A DNA stretch of 64,000 bases from NCBI GenBank assembly GCA_022496185.1, contig WTXG01000024.1, forward strand, positions 186,001 to 250,000. Reading direction: 5' to 3'. Made by a program: the position numbers and the translations under genes. This DNA is from Multifurca ochricompacta (taxonomy: Eukaryota > Basidiomycota > Agaricomycetes > Russulales > Russulaceae). Under the pieces are notes generated by a model. It ran no database searches and had not been told where the DNA came from. It saw only the letters and a program-made list of their open reading frames with translations. Below, piece after piece: positions 54,833-64,000 of the stretch (position 1 is its first letter; each line of letters starts with the position of its first letter).

Positions 54833-55428
54833 TGTTACAACCTCTGCCAAGTAACCCCATTTTCTTTACTCTACCCAGCGAGGACCCCTCTCATCCACCC
54901 ACTCTACACTTCTTGATTACATCTCCATCCTGGGACCTGTCACATGCCCTGCTCCCATCCCTGTGACCTGCTTTGTACTTGTTGACTCCACATTTGCTTA
55001 TGTTTGCCTCCTTATCTCTTATTCTTCTTATCTTTCTTATCTTTACAACCAGACACTTACTTAATTCCCTATCAGAAGCCAGGCTTTACGCCGTTTGCTT
55101 TCGTATATTTGGGCCCACTTGACTCTGTTGTCCTTATCTTATAGATGCCCACTCAGTTATGTATATAAGTCCGCTGTAGCTACATTGTAGACCTCAGACC
55201 TGACTTATTGAATACATCAGTGCTTGTCTTCTGGACATCCCCTTTGATCCTTGGCTCATTTGTCTCAGTGCTTCCGGCACTTTCCTACTCAACATCATCT
55301 CAGGGAACAGCCCCTTTGACTTTGACTCATCCCACTTATACTCCAAGAAGCCTTGTTGGTTTCTTATCTGAACTCACGAACAACGCTGACACACAAGTCG
55401 TGTGGAACATCCCGCACCAGACATAACA
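54833..55428 (+). repeat. Solo gypsy LTR (Gypsy-1/2 family)
   Basis: 596 bp, TGTTACAACCTCTGCC..AGACATAACA, TSD TGTAA at 54828-54832 and 55429-55433, in Copia-3 coding sequence. Plus orientation. Many CG sites of the relatives appear as CA or TG here. Confidence 0.9.
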
Positions 55429-55806
55429 TGTAATCTATATCTAAATCAGCAATAGATGTCAAACTGCCTTCTTGTGTATCTGGATGGTGATATTTAAGCC
55501 TGGAAGATATTGTCGAAGATGTGGGAGTGCTCTTGCAAGATGGTTGGCTGTCTGAGCCTTTGCTTTTGCACCTTTCTAAAAGTCTTGCAATGCATTCTGA
55601 TTTTCACATTGATTGAGCAAATTCAAATCTTTTCTTTGGCATGGCTGGTGGTTGCATAGTTGCTTTACCTTTTCCTTTTGAGGTTGACACAACTGGCTCA
55701 GTAAGTTCTTCTTTGACTTCTTCATCTTCCATTTCTTCTTCACTGCTATCAGTAGCAACAGGTGGTAATATTGGTGTGCTGACTGTAGATAGTGGTGTCT
55801 GAGGCA

Positions 55807-57257
55807 TAGTGATTGTCAAGGGGTTTTGTACCCGCGCGGGTAAGCGCCGCGGGTTTTGCCGGGTACGGGTACGGGTATACGGCTCCCAACCCGTGGAAAC
55901 CCATACCCGCGCAGCGGGTTTGGCGGGTATAGGCACCGATTATGCATTGACAAGATCAGTAGAATTTCCGAGATAAAACACATCTGCAGCCACAAAAATA
56001 CAAGATTTCGTCTGATGTATGCTACAGGGTGGCGTTAAATATGTTCTAGTATTATCCTACAAAATATCAAAGCAGATTAACAGTGCGATGTAAAATAAAA
56101 TCCTTATCAGTGATCCACTTTCTTGAAAACCATGATACATCTGTTTTATTAACGCGCGACCAATTCTGCCAGTCTGGCACTATCTAAAATACACTCTAGA
56201 CTAATATAGACTATTCTATAATCTAATTATCAAATTACTTTATTGAAACAAGGCCTGCGTGTGTCTACAAGCTGCATGGGGCAGCGACTACATTGCATCG
56301 CATGGTGGTCTGACCTCCTTCCTATTAAGGAAGGTTGACTTAAACATGCAGAATCGTGCATCCAGGGACTAGGACAGTCGCGCTTGTATGAAATGAAACC
56401 AGAATAATAAAATAATAATGTAAATAAAGGATCCATTTAATCTTCTGAACATAAACCAACAATTTTTGAGGAATCTTGAGTAGCCATAAATGAACGCGTT
56501 GTGTCCAAGTGCTTATCTCCTTGACCAGGATGGCCCGGGCCATTTACCCAAAATGCCCAGAAATGCAAAGAACAGTCACACTCGTATAAAATTGAAACCA
56601 GAATAATAAAATAAAAATGGAATAATAAATTATCTTAATCTTATGAACATAAAATAGGAATCTTTGAGGGATCTTGAGTAGCCATAAATGAACGCATTGT
56701 GCCAAGTGCATATCTCCTTGACCGGGATGTCCCAGGCCGGATGTCCGAAATGCGCGATGCAAGTAAAGAACTTGCACGCGTTTCATTTTATGGGTAACCC
56801 AGGTATCAAAACAATTACCCAGGGGTTACCCCTGCAAATTGCTATGTGTTCATCAAATTATTTTGCATTCTGTGTGGTTATCTGACAGGCTTTTCATCAA
56901 TGTTCTATAACATCCTATCTAATCATCTCTTTATACTGTATTTTAGTTGTGCTTGTATAAAATTGAAAGCAGAATAATAAAATAAAAATGGAATAATGAA
57001 TTATCTTAATCTTCTGAACATAAAATAAGAGTCATTGAGGGATCTTAAGCAGCCACAAATGAACGCATTGTGTATTGTCTTGGTCTGGGAAGGCCCGGGC
57101 CGGTCATCCGAAATGCGCGATGCAAGTACAAAACTTGCACGCATTTTCACGGGTGACCCGCAGGTAACCCACGGGTTACCCGTACCCATAGTGACAGGTA
57201 CAGGTACGGGTACGGGTACCAACGAGGATACCCCAGGGTTACCCCTGCCAATCACTA
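55807..57257. mobile_element. hAT-like non-autonomous element hAT-A3
   Basis: 1,451 bp, tips TAGTGATTGTCAAGGG (55807) and, inverted, TAGTGATTGGCAGGGG (57257), perfect 8-bp TSD CTGAGGCA at 55799-55806 and 57258-57265 in Copia-3 linker sequence. Same subterminal CGGGTA arrays (55830-55935, 57145-57240) and repeated internal units as hAT-A1. No transposase. Confidence 0.88.
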
Positions 57258-57542
57258 CTGAGGCATTACAATTGATGATTGTGTTGCAACTGATGGTGTT
57301 TGTGGTGCAGAAATTGTTGGTTGGATGGTTGAAATGGGAGGCATTGGGAGAGTGGCAGCTGGTGGAACTTGTGTCACAACTTGAGGTTGTGAAGTCGCAG
57401 TGGCATAACTGGGAGGTGGTGAATAAAGAGAGACAGTTGGAGGCACAAACTTGAAGTTTCATTCTACAGAAACAGTTCATTTCTCTGTCCAATACATGTG
57501 GGAAGCATGTGTACTGTCTTGATTGTAACCTACCCATCACAC

Positions 57543-58049
57543 TGTTGACACAGGACGTGTCTGGAGATGCTTCAGGCATCTAAGGTTCGCTTCAGCTGTA
57601 GATTAGATTAGATTCCGGAGTATCGGACTTTTTATGTTATCTTTATTACATTTCTTTTTCTTCTTACTCAGCTGATTAGTGATGGACTTAGTAATGCGCA
57701 GTAAGTGTGTGATATCTCTTTGGCCAATGGCCTTTATCCCTCTCTGTTTATTGTCCGGCACTTGTGGACTTATTCCCAGTGCGCACAGACCATTTCCCCT
57801 GGCCCCCATGGGTATATAAGGGTGTCTGTTTCGTCCTTTACACTTCAGAGTTCTTCTTCCTCTGAAGTGTAAGTCATCTTTACTTTACTTTCTACTTTTC
57901 CTTTGACTAACATTCTCTCTGTAGTCAACTTGTCTTTTAGGTCAGTAGTATAGTATTATAGAGTTCTTCTTCCTCTGAAGTTCAACTTGTCTTTTAGCCT
58001 CACCGCTACTAACCACAGTCAGTATAACCAGCAGCATGATTGTTTGACA
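57543..58049 (+). repeat. Copia-2 5' LTR
   Basis: 507 bp, TGTTGACACAGG..GATTGTTTGACA. TATATAAG at 57823-57830. A perfect 11-bp inverted repeat with 9-nt loop (57840-57850 / 57860-57870, ACACTTCAGAG) sits near the expected transcript start and is followed by a GTAAGT donor-like sequence. A second partial copy of the hairpin occurs near 57961-57979. Confidence 0.92.
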
Positions 58050-58061
58050 GGTTATGGGCCC
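58050..58061 (+). promoter_or_regulatory. Copia-2 PBS, initiator-tRNA-Met half
   Basis: GGTTATGGGCCC immediately after the LTR, complementary to the anticodon-region half of initiator tRNA-Met. Same sequence as in Copia-1. Confidence 0.75.
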
Positions 58062-58985
58062 TGCCGCTCATACTGATCTGTAATTCCCTTTTGTTCATTA
58101 CAGCCCAACTCGCTTCTTGCACATCAAGCTCACAAAAGCTTCAAAGTCTTTCCCACCAGCTTTTTCTGTGAGCTTTCCTATTTACTGTTCTGTGCACCTT
58201 AACACCCCACAGGATGACGCAGTTTACTGCTCATCCTGAACTGTTTGGCTAGCCCTTCGGGGTTCTTGCAAAAGATGACGAGGGACCCTAAGCGGGTGAA
58301 ACATCTTAAGCTCCTTGAGTGCGCACTAGGTATTAGTAAATTTCTAGTTGTAGCTGGGTCTTCGTCCCATAGATAGCTTTAGTAGGCCTATAGCCAGAAG
58401 CTTGTGGCTTTAAGTCCAGTTAATGCTTGGCTCGATCCGTAAGCCAGGTTTAGCGACCTGCAGGTAGAGTTTAGGGTCTAGAACAAGGCATGGGTAGTCA
58501 CTCCCATGACGCTTGGGCTCGATACAAGTAGGCTGCACTACTATAGTCTATACATAGTAGATATAGTCTCCATCTCTGGGCATAAGTATCCGTTGCCTTT
58601 GTAGGGTAACCACGCCCTACCAGAGACAGACTAGAAATCTACTTAGTCATGGCCCCAATCATCTAGGGCTTAATCATGGACTCCACCACCAGCATTAGAG
58701 GAAGGGCTCTATACCCTTTGTCTCTAATGGAACTTGCGGTTGGCTCCTCCATGACATGACTCCCAGTCCTGATTACACTAGACACTCTGGCTAGTCTACC
58801 AGAGCTTATGTCTAGTTGCAGGATTGCGCTAGACAGCTTTACTATACCTAGAAAGTCGCACAACAAAGGCAGGACCTTCTTAGGTTCTGAAGCATAGCGC
58901 CACAGTGTGGGGTGGCACTCTTAAGCGAGACCTGGGCACTGGTTCTAACTGCTCCTTGGAACCAGGAACATTATACATCTCAACA
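58062..58985 (+). other. Copia-2 5' leader (non-coding)
   Basis: About 0.92 kb with no sustained ORF and many stops, yet clearly similar to the Copia-1 leader (28827-29757) and nearly equal in length. Shared landmarks include CTCGATCCGTAAGCCAGG, GGGTAGTCACTCCCATGAC and GGCCCCAATCATCTAGGGCT. Inferred cis-acting RNA region. Confidence 0.6.
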
Positions 58986-60349
58986 ATGCCGTCCTCAATC
59001 GTCTTCCCTCCCTCCTCAAAGATGGAGCGCCTTGATGGGTCCAACTGGCAGGTTTGGTCTGCCAACTTCAATGCCCTGCTGAGGATGAACGGGCTCAGGA
59101 GGCACATTATCACCGCCTACCCTGACATGCCCCTGCTCCCTGAAGATAAAGAGGAGAAGGAGAAAATGCAGAAGGAAGTTATCGACCCCATCCTTAGGGA
59201 ATGGATGGGTGAAGAGGAGATGCTGATAGGTCTTTTGTACCTCAATGTAACCCAGGAGGTTTACAGTCAAGTAACCTCCGATGCCGATTATCCTTCTCTT
59301 TTTGAGAAGTATAATAAGTTGGAACGGCTTTATGGCTCTGTAGGTAGCATGGCCACTTATAATTTGTGGCTTGCCCTGGTGTCCTTCCGTCTTGATGAAG
59401 GACAGACATTCAGGACCCAATTACAAAAGGTCCTGGATGCCAGGAGTACCCTTAGGGAGAATGGGATGGAGGTCAATGACCTCCAGATGAGCTTCATTTA
59501 TTGAAGTCTCTCCCTGACTCCTACAGTGCCATTGCCGGCTCCATACTGGCCTCTGGCGATCCAGAGCGTCTTTCTCCTCAGGACCTTGTGCAGAGGTTCC
59601 TGAATGAGGAGAGTCGCCTGGCAGGTCCATCAGGAAGTGGTAGTGCAGTCCTATCAAAGGCTGCACCTGTCAAATCAAACAAACCAAAAAATTTATCACC
59701 ACTTCCTGCTGCTGCCCCTGGTTCACAAGGGGTGGTCTGCTTCTATTGTCAAAAGCCTGGACACAAGTCCAACGCTTGCGCAAAGAAGAAGAAGGACCTG
59801 GAGAATGCCAAAAAGGGCAAGGCAGGGAACAAGAAGAGGGCTGAGGCCCAACATGTAAACACTATAGCCACCGTAGTTAATGGTAGTGGCAAAATAGAGG
59901 AGGTGCATGAAGCACCTCGCATTCGCCTTTATGTTCACACCTATAATCTGGATATCAACTCAGATTATTGGATGCTTGATAGTGGAGCAACAGCTCATTT
60001 CAGTCCCAACCTTGAAGACTTCGATACATATGAAGTTGATCACACCCATGAAGTATCACTAGGTGACAACTCTATAGTCAAAACAAATGGAGTTGGAACC
60101 GTGGTCATCAGGACTGATCAAGGTTTTGACCTGGAATTGAGCAATGTGCTCCACTTGCCTGGAGGACATAAAATACTCTCCGCCAGTGCCCTAGTAGAAA
60201 AAGGGGCAACTGTGTTCTTTGATAATAAGAAGGCAACAATAAAATATGGCGACAACATTATAGCGGAAGCATGGAAGTTTGGCAAATTGTATTGGGTACT
60301 AGGCAAACACGTCCTAAGCACTATCCATACAATGCATCTGCCTCACTAG
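58986..60349 (+). pseudogene. Copia-2 gag and protease
   Basis: ATG 58986; copia gag domain (MERLDGSNWQVWSANFNALL, EKYNKLERLYGSVGSMATYN) to 59500, where one missing base in a T-run shifts the frame. It continues LKSLPDSYSAIAGSILASGD, zinc knuckle CFYCQKPGHKSNAC (~59742), protease WMLDSGATAHFSP (59968) and LELSNVLHLPGGHKILS. A second shift comes near 60320. Gag packages RNA; the protease matures the polyprotein. Confidence 0.88.
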
Positions 60350-61623
60350 AAATCTGGCATCAAAGAATGGGCCACATGTCTAAAGAAGCCCTAAAAGATA
60401 TGCTCCTGAGGCGGTAAAAGGCCTCAAAATAAATAATAGCCAAGTGGAAGACAAGCCATGTTATGGCTGTGAAATGGGCAAGTCCCATCGTCTTCCATTT
60501 CCCCCATCTTCAAAGCGCGCATCAGCCCCCCTTGAGATCCTTCATAGTGATCTCGTAGGTCCCTTGCAGTGCAGTTCAATACAAGGGAATCTATACTTTG
60601 CCACATTCTTGGACGACTTTAGCAGATATGCTTTAATTGTTCCAATGAAGTCTAAAGATCTGTTCACACCAGTTTTTAATAAACTGAAGACACTACTTGA
60701 AAATAAATTTAATCATAAAATCAAGTGTCTTCATACAGATCGTGGTGGCGAGTATGTGAACAAGGCGCTGAAGGCAATGCTTGAAGATTATGGCATAGAG
60801 CATAAACTTACGATGCCGTATAGTCCACAACAGAACGGAAGGGCTGAGAGATTTAATAGAACCATTATGGAAAAAGGCACTAGCATGCTGCACGATGCTG
60901 GCCTGTCTCTTGGTTTCTGGGAGTGTGCTGTTGAGACAGCATGTCATATATATAACAGAACTCCCATCCGTTCCAATAAGTGGAAAACTCCGCTAGAGCT
61001 TCTGGTTGGGAACAAACCAGATGTCTCATACTTTAAGGTCTTTGGATGCAAAGCCTATTATCATGTTCCAGAGGGCAAGCGGCGTAAACTAGATCCCAAA
61101 GCCAGGGAAGCCGTCTTTGTCGGGTATGAGCCCACCTCTAAGGGCTATACACTTTGGGATAGTCGTACCCGGTCTCTCATCTTTTCACGAGATGTTACAT
61201 TTGATGAGAGATCCTTCCCATCCCGCTCTGTGAAGGACAGCAGAGCAGATAAACCAGTAGAGCAACCTACAGAAGGTGGCTCATTTACTTTACCTGGTGG
61301 CCCAGTCCAGCCACCACCAGCAGCTGCTACACATGTTCCTGAGGTCCTCAAGATGAGGAAAACCTAGAAGAGGAACAGGAGGACATCGTACCTCCTCAAT
61401 TAGCACCACAGCCTACCACACCCACACGTAATATAGACACCACACACCCTCAGACTATATATCAGACCCCTCCATCGCAAATCATGGAACCATCCTCCCC
61501 TCCCAAAAGAACCAAGGCAATCAGAAAATCACAAAGGATTGCAGACAGAATTCCTCAACCTAATTTTCAGAGGACAAGTCCACGCTCTGAACGACGAGAT
61601 AGGGCAATCCAAGAAGATTTAGC
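60350..61623 (+). pseudogene. Copia-2 integrase
   Basis: GAG-pre-integrase zinc finger IWHQRMGHMSKEALKD (60350) and CYGCEMGKSHRLPFP (60460), DDE core: LHSDLVGPLQC, FLDDFSRYALI, HTDRGGEYVNKAL, MPYSPQQNGRAERFNRTIME; C-terminal copia module (FGCKAYYHVPEGKRRKLDPK, FVGYEPTSKGYTLWD, RDVTFDE). Frameshifts near 60395, 61340 and 61620 flank it. The long stretch 60444-61367 is open. Confidence 0.88.
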
Positions 61624-63303
61624 TTGGATACTGCACGCCCCAATCGCAATCGTCGTCTGAATCCTCGCTTCTACAACGAGGATAATGCAGAGTTCGTGCA
61701 AGGTTCTTCCAGACTTGGTCAGATGGATCTACTCAATGCTGCAGGATCGCCTTATAGGGATCCTCTTACATTTAAAGAAGCAATGGAGTCTGATAATGCC
61801 AGTGATTGGCTTGAGGCATGTCAATATGAAATTGATGCCTTAGAAAAACTTAAAGTGTGGCGCCTTGAAGACCTTCCTGAAGGTAGAAAGGCTGTCAAGT
61901 CCAAGTGGGTCTTTAAATTGAAAGCAGATGGACGCTTTCGTGCTAGGCTTGTAGCAAAAGGGTTCACCCAAATAGAGGGGGTGGACTTCGACGAAACTTT
62001 CTCCCCAGTCGCCAGATTTGAGTCTCTTAGACTGTTATTAGCGTTGGCCGCGCTCGAGGATTGGGAAATCCATCAGATGGATGTCAAATCGGCATTCCTA
62101 CATGGCGATCTGGATGAGGAGATTTATATGGAGCAACCTGTTGGTTTCGTCGTTGCTGGACAAGAGTCCAAAGTTTGTAGGCTACAGAAGGCTCTGTATG
62201 GCCTCAAACAAGCTTCCCGGGCATGGAACTTGCAATTCCATGCAGTTCTCAATGAACTGAGCTTTACTCGGACGTACTCTGATGCAGGAGTATATGTGTA
62301 TCATCACCAAGAGGGGGATGGTTCACTTTTCGTCATTTTATATGTTGATGACATCACTATACTTGGGTCCTCCACTAAGAAGATTCAATGGCTGAAGGAT
62401 TCTCTATCTAGCCAATATGAGATGACTGATCTTGGCGAAATCCAGTCCTACCTTGGAGTTAACATCACCAGGGACCGTCCTAACAAGACACTGGATATCG
62501 ACCAGACAGCCTATGTATCCTCCATAGTTGAGAAATTTGGAATGGGGGATTCCAACCCAGTATACACTCCTCTACCCTCTGGCGTGGATGTTCATTTGGT
62601 CAAGTTTGAAGACCAAGCATCTACCTCTGATATTAAGAGGTATCAGCAGTTAATGGGGTCTCTGCTTTGGGTGCAGATTGGAAGCAGACCTGACATTAGT
62701 TTCGCTGTTGCACGCCTTAGCCAATTTGCTTCCAACCCTTCCCAGCAGCACATGCGACTAGCAAAGTATGTCTTAGCCTATCTAAATGCTACAAAAGACT
62801 ACAAGTTGCGCTATTCTGGAGGGAATGGTGAAGTTGGCCTTCATGGCTTTGCGGATTCCTCATGGGGAGATCAAGAGGACCGCCACTCCACCTCAGGCTA
62901 TGTCTTTTTCCTTGCTAATGGAGCCATTAGCTGGTGTTCCAGAAAGCAAAAGACAGTAGCACAGTCCACCACAGAAGCCGAGTATATGAGCCTTGCTGAG
63001 GCCTCAAATCAGGCTGCGTGGTATAGGACATTTATGCAGGAATTGGGATATGAAGTTAGTTCACCCATACAACTGCACTGTGACAATAAGGGTGCAGTAG
63101 ACCTTGCATTAAACCCTGTCACAGGAAGGCGATCAAAGCACATACCGATAAAGTACCATGCCATTAGGGAGTATGTAGAATCACACCAGATAGACTTGGT
63201 GCGGACTCCCACTGGAAAGATGCTAGCAGATGGCCTTACAAAGTCTCTGCCTAGATCATCTTTTGATCACATGGTAACTGGTTTAGGACTAGTGCTGGAA
63301 TGA
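61624..63303 (+). CDS. Copia-2 reverse transcriptase-RNase H (intact segment)
   Basis: Open 559-residue part of pol with no ATG of its own at the left boundary, where it joins integrase through a frameshift. RT: WVFKLKADGRFRARLVAKGF, DETFSPVARFESLR, IHQMDVKSAFLHGDLDEEIY, YGLKQASRAWN, catalytic VILYVDDITILG. Connection: YQQLMGSLLWVQIGSRPDI. RNase H: GLHGFADSSWGDQEDRHS, AISWCSRKQKTVAQSTTEAE, LHCDNKGAVDLALN, KHIPIKYHAIREY. Ends GLGLVLE, stop 63301-63303. All catalytic residues are present; synthesises element cDNA in the particle. Confidence 0.9.
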   Translation: MDTARPNRNRRLNPRFYNEDNAEFVQGSSRLGQMDLLNAAGSPYRDPLTFKEAMESDNASDWLEACQYEIDALEKLKVWRLEDLPEGRKAVKSKWVFKLKADGRFRARLVAKGFTQIEGVDFDETFSPVARFESLRLLLALAALEDWEIHQMDVKSAFLHGDLDEEIYMEQPVGFVVAGQESKVCRLQKALYGLKQASRAWNLQFHAVLNELSFTRTYSDAGVYVYHHQEGDGSLFVILYVDDITILGSSTKKIQWLKDSLSSQYEMTDLGEIQSYLGVNITRDRPNKTLDIDQTAYVSSIVEKFGMGDSNPVYTPLPSGVDVHLVKFEDQASTSDIKRYQQLMGSLLWVQIGSRPDISFAVARLSQFASNPSQQHMRLAKYVLAYLNATKDYKLRYSGGNGEVGLHGFADSSWGDQEDRHSTSGYVFFLANGAISWCSRKQKTVAQSTTEAEYMSLAEASNQAAWYRTFMQELGYEVSSPIQLHCDNKGAVDLALNPVTGRRSKHIPIKYHAIREYVESHQIDLVRTPTGKMLADGLTKSLPRSSFDHMVTGLGLVLE

Positions 63304-63572
63304 GAGAGCTGGAATTTGGAGACTTTGTATACCAGTCTCACTTTCCCACCATGAGCAACGTTCTCGACTTCGAGAGTGATGCAAGAGGTATGGTTTCAGT
63401 TTGCATAAGCGAATCTAACGCGATATGCCTCTGAACACCATGGTCCTCTCTCTACACTTGAGAGTTAGAAAAGTTGGATCTCTGGCTGGTGACATGTTCG
63501 TTCAATTGTGAACAGCAGTGTGCTCATTCAATTCATTCCATCTTAATGATCGATGCCTTCACCATGGAGGGA
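63304..63572 (+). other. Copia-2 3' untranslated region and polypurine tract
   Basis: 269 bp between the pol stop and the 3' LTR; ends CATGGAGGGA, the likely plus-strand primer, directly before TGTTGACA. Similar to the region just inside the Copia-1 3' LTR. Confidence 0.7.
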
Positions 63573-64000
63573 TGTTGACACAGGACGTGTCTGGAGATGC
63601 TTCAGGCATCTAAGGTTCGCTTCAGCTGTAGATTAGATTAGATTCCGGAGTATCGGACTTTTTATGTTATCTTTATTACATTTCTTTTTCTTCTTACTCA
63701 GCTGATTAGTGATGGACTTAGTAATGCGCAGTAAGTGTGTGATATCTCTTTGGCCAATGGCCTTTATCCCTCTCTGTTTATTGTCCGGCACTTGTGGACT
63801 TATTCCCAGTGCGCACAGACCATTTCCCCTGGCCCCCATGGGTATATAAGGGTGTCTGTTTCGTCCTTTACACTTCAGAGTTCTTCTTCCTCTGAAGTGT
63901 AAGTCATCTTTACTTTACTTTCTACTTTTCCTTTGACTAACATTCTCTCTGTAGTCAACTTGTCTTTTAGGTCAGTAGTATAGTATTATAGAGTTCTTCT
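63573..64000 (+). repeat. Copia-2 3' LTR (partial)
   Basis: First 428 bp; no difference from 57543-57970 was noticed by eye. Confidence 0.9.

Larger units (their letters stand above)
53192..57542 (-). pseudogene. Copia-3 polyprotein remnant with three insertions
   Basis: A different, older copia lineage on the minus strand. Reading from 57542: Pro/Thr/Ser-rich linker (PPTVSLYSPPPSYATATS), an acidic segment (DSSEEEMEDEEVKEELTEP), RT start (DWPLWKEAMDCEIETLEKAG, NIVGSKWVFCIKRKAD, YKARLVA) at 54762-54556, NDEEIYMQALPAYENKNGNT (~54400), YRSITDLGPIHWLLGIKI-type block (53749-53480) and QPDIAFTISTLSCFLKNPGR..WIFQYLSGTRNIKLTY to 53192. RT Asp motif reads HVDDCAF. Interrupted at 53736, 54833 and 55807; truncated left by the Gypsy-4 LTR and right by the Copia-2 LTR. 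Confidence 0.82.
57543..64000 (+). mobile_element. Copia-2, Ty1/copia element, 3' LTR cut by window edge
   Basis: 5' LTR 57543-58049, half-tRNA PBS, 936-bp leader, gag-PR-IN-RT-RH 58986-63303, 3' LTR from 63573. The visible 428 bp of the 3' LTR look identical to the 5' LTR, so the insertion is recent. Nevertheless the coding region has about five one-base frameshifts. It inserted into Copia-3. Confidence 0.92.

Overview
The window is repeat-dominated DNA from a filamentous basidiomycete, most likely an Agaricomycete. The pointers are DUF6535 membrane-protein paralogues (a family expanded in mushroom-forming fungi), genes with several ~47-80 nt GT..AG introns, chromodomain Ty3/gypsy elements, a Tad1/CR1-like LINE, and a CpG-to-TpG decay signature. 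The species cannot be named. No rRNA, tRNA, CRISPR or prokaryotic feature was seen. Apart from the DUF6535 family nearly everything is mobile DNA, and much of the insertion history can be read from exact target-site duplications (TSDs).

Layout. 1-5.3 kb: the 5' end of one DUF6535 gene (minus strand, running off the left edge), a 351-bp LINE fragment, and a complete three-exon DUF6535 gene of 654 codons. 5.3-12.4 kb: a decayed third DUF6535 copy, split first by an hAT-like element (11136-12347) and then by a complete Mutator-like element (MULE, 6962-11128) with long inverted repeats, a 10-bp TSD and a five-exon transposase gene with no visible lesion. 12.4-34.5 kb: a nested stack. A minus-strand LINE (poly-A at 14284-14304, body 30266-34521) was hit by Copia-1 (14337-30260). 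Copia-1 was hit by an hAT-like element (15382-24327), and that element by Gypsy-1 (16515-23997). Solo LTRs also lie in Copia-1 and in the LINE.

34.5-36.4 kb: unclassified sequence with an LTR-like promoter and a 100-codon ORF. 36.4-53.2 kb: three related chromoviruses (Gypsy-2 plus; Gypsy-3 and Gypsy-4 minus), including an LTR inserted inside another LTR. 53.2-57.5 kb: a decayed Copia-3 split by two solo LTRs and another hAT-like element. 57.5-64 kb: Copia-2, plus strand, cut by the right edge in its 3' LTR.

The most interesting signals are in the gypsy family. It carries a conserved third ORF after the integrase chromodomain (acidic N-terminus, predicted coiled coil, tandem zinc knuckles). 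An 11-nt sequence at the predicted mRNA 5' end is the exact complement of the primer-binding site (Tf1-style self-priming). Gag has no AUG in any of the four copies. Nearly all damage is CGA-to-TGA, and every difference I see between the two Gypsy-1 LTRs is at a CpG-derived site. The hAT-like families share interiors but carry different terminal repeat arrays. All alignments were done by eye.
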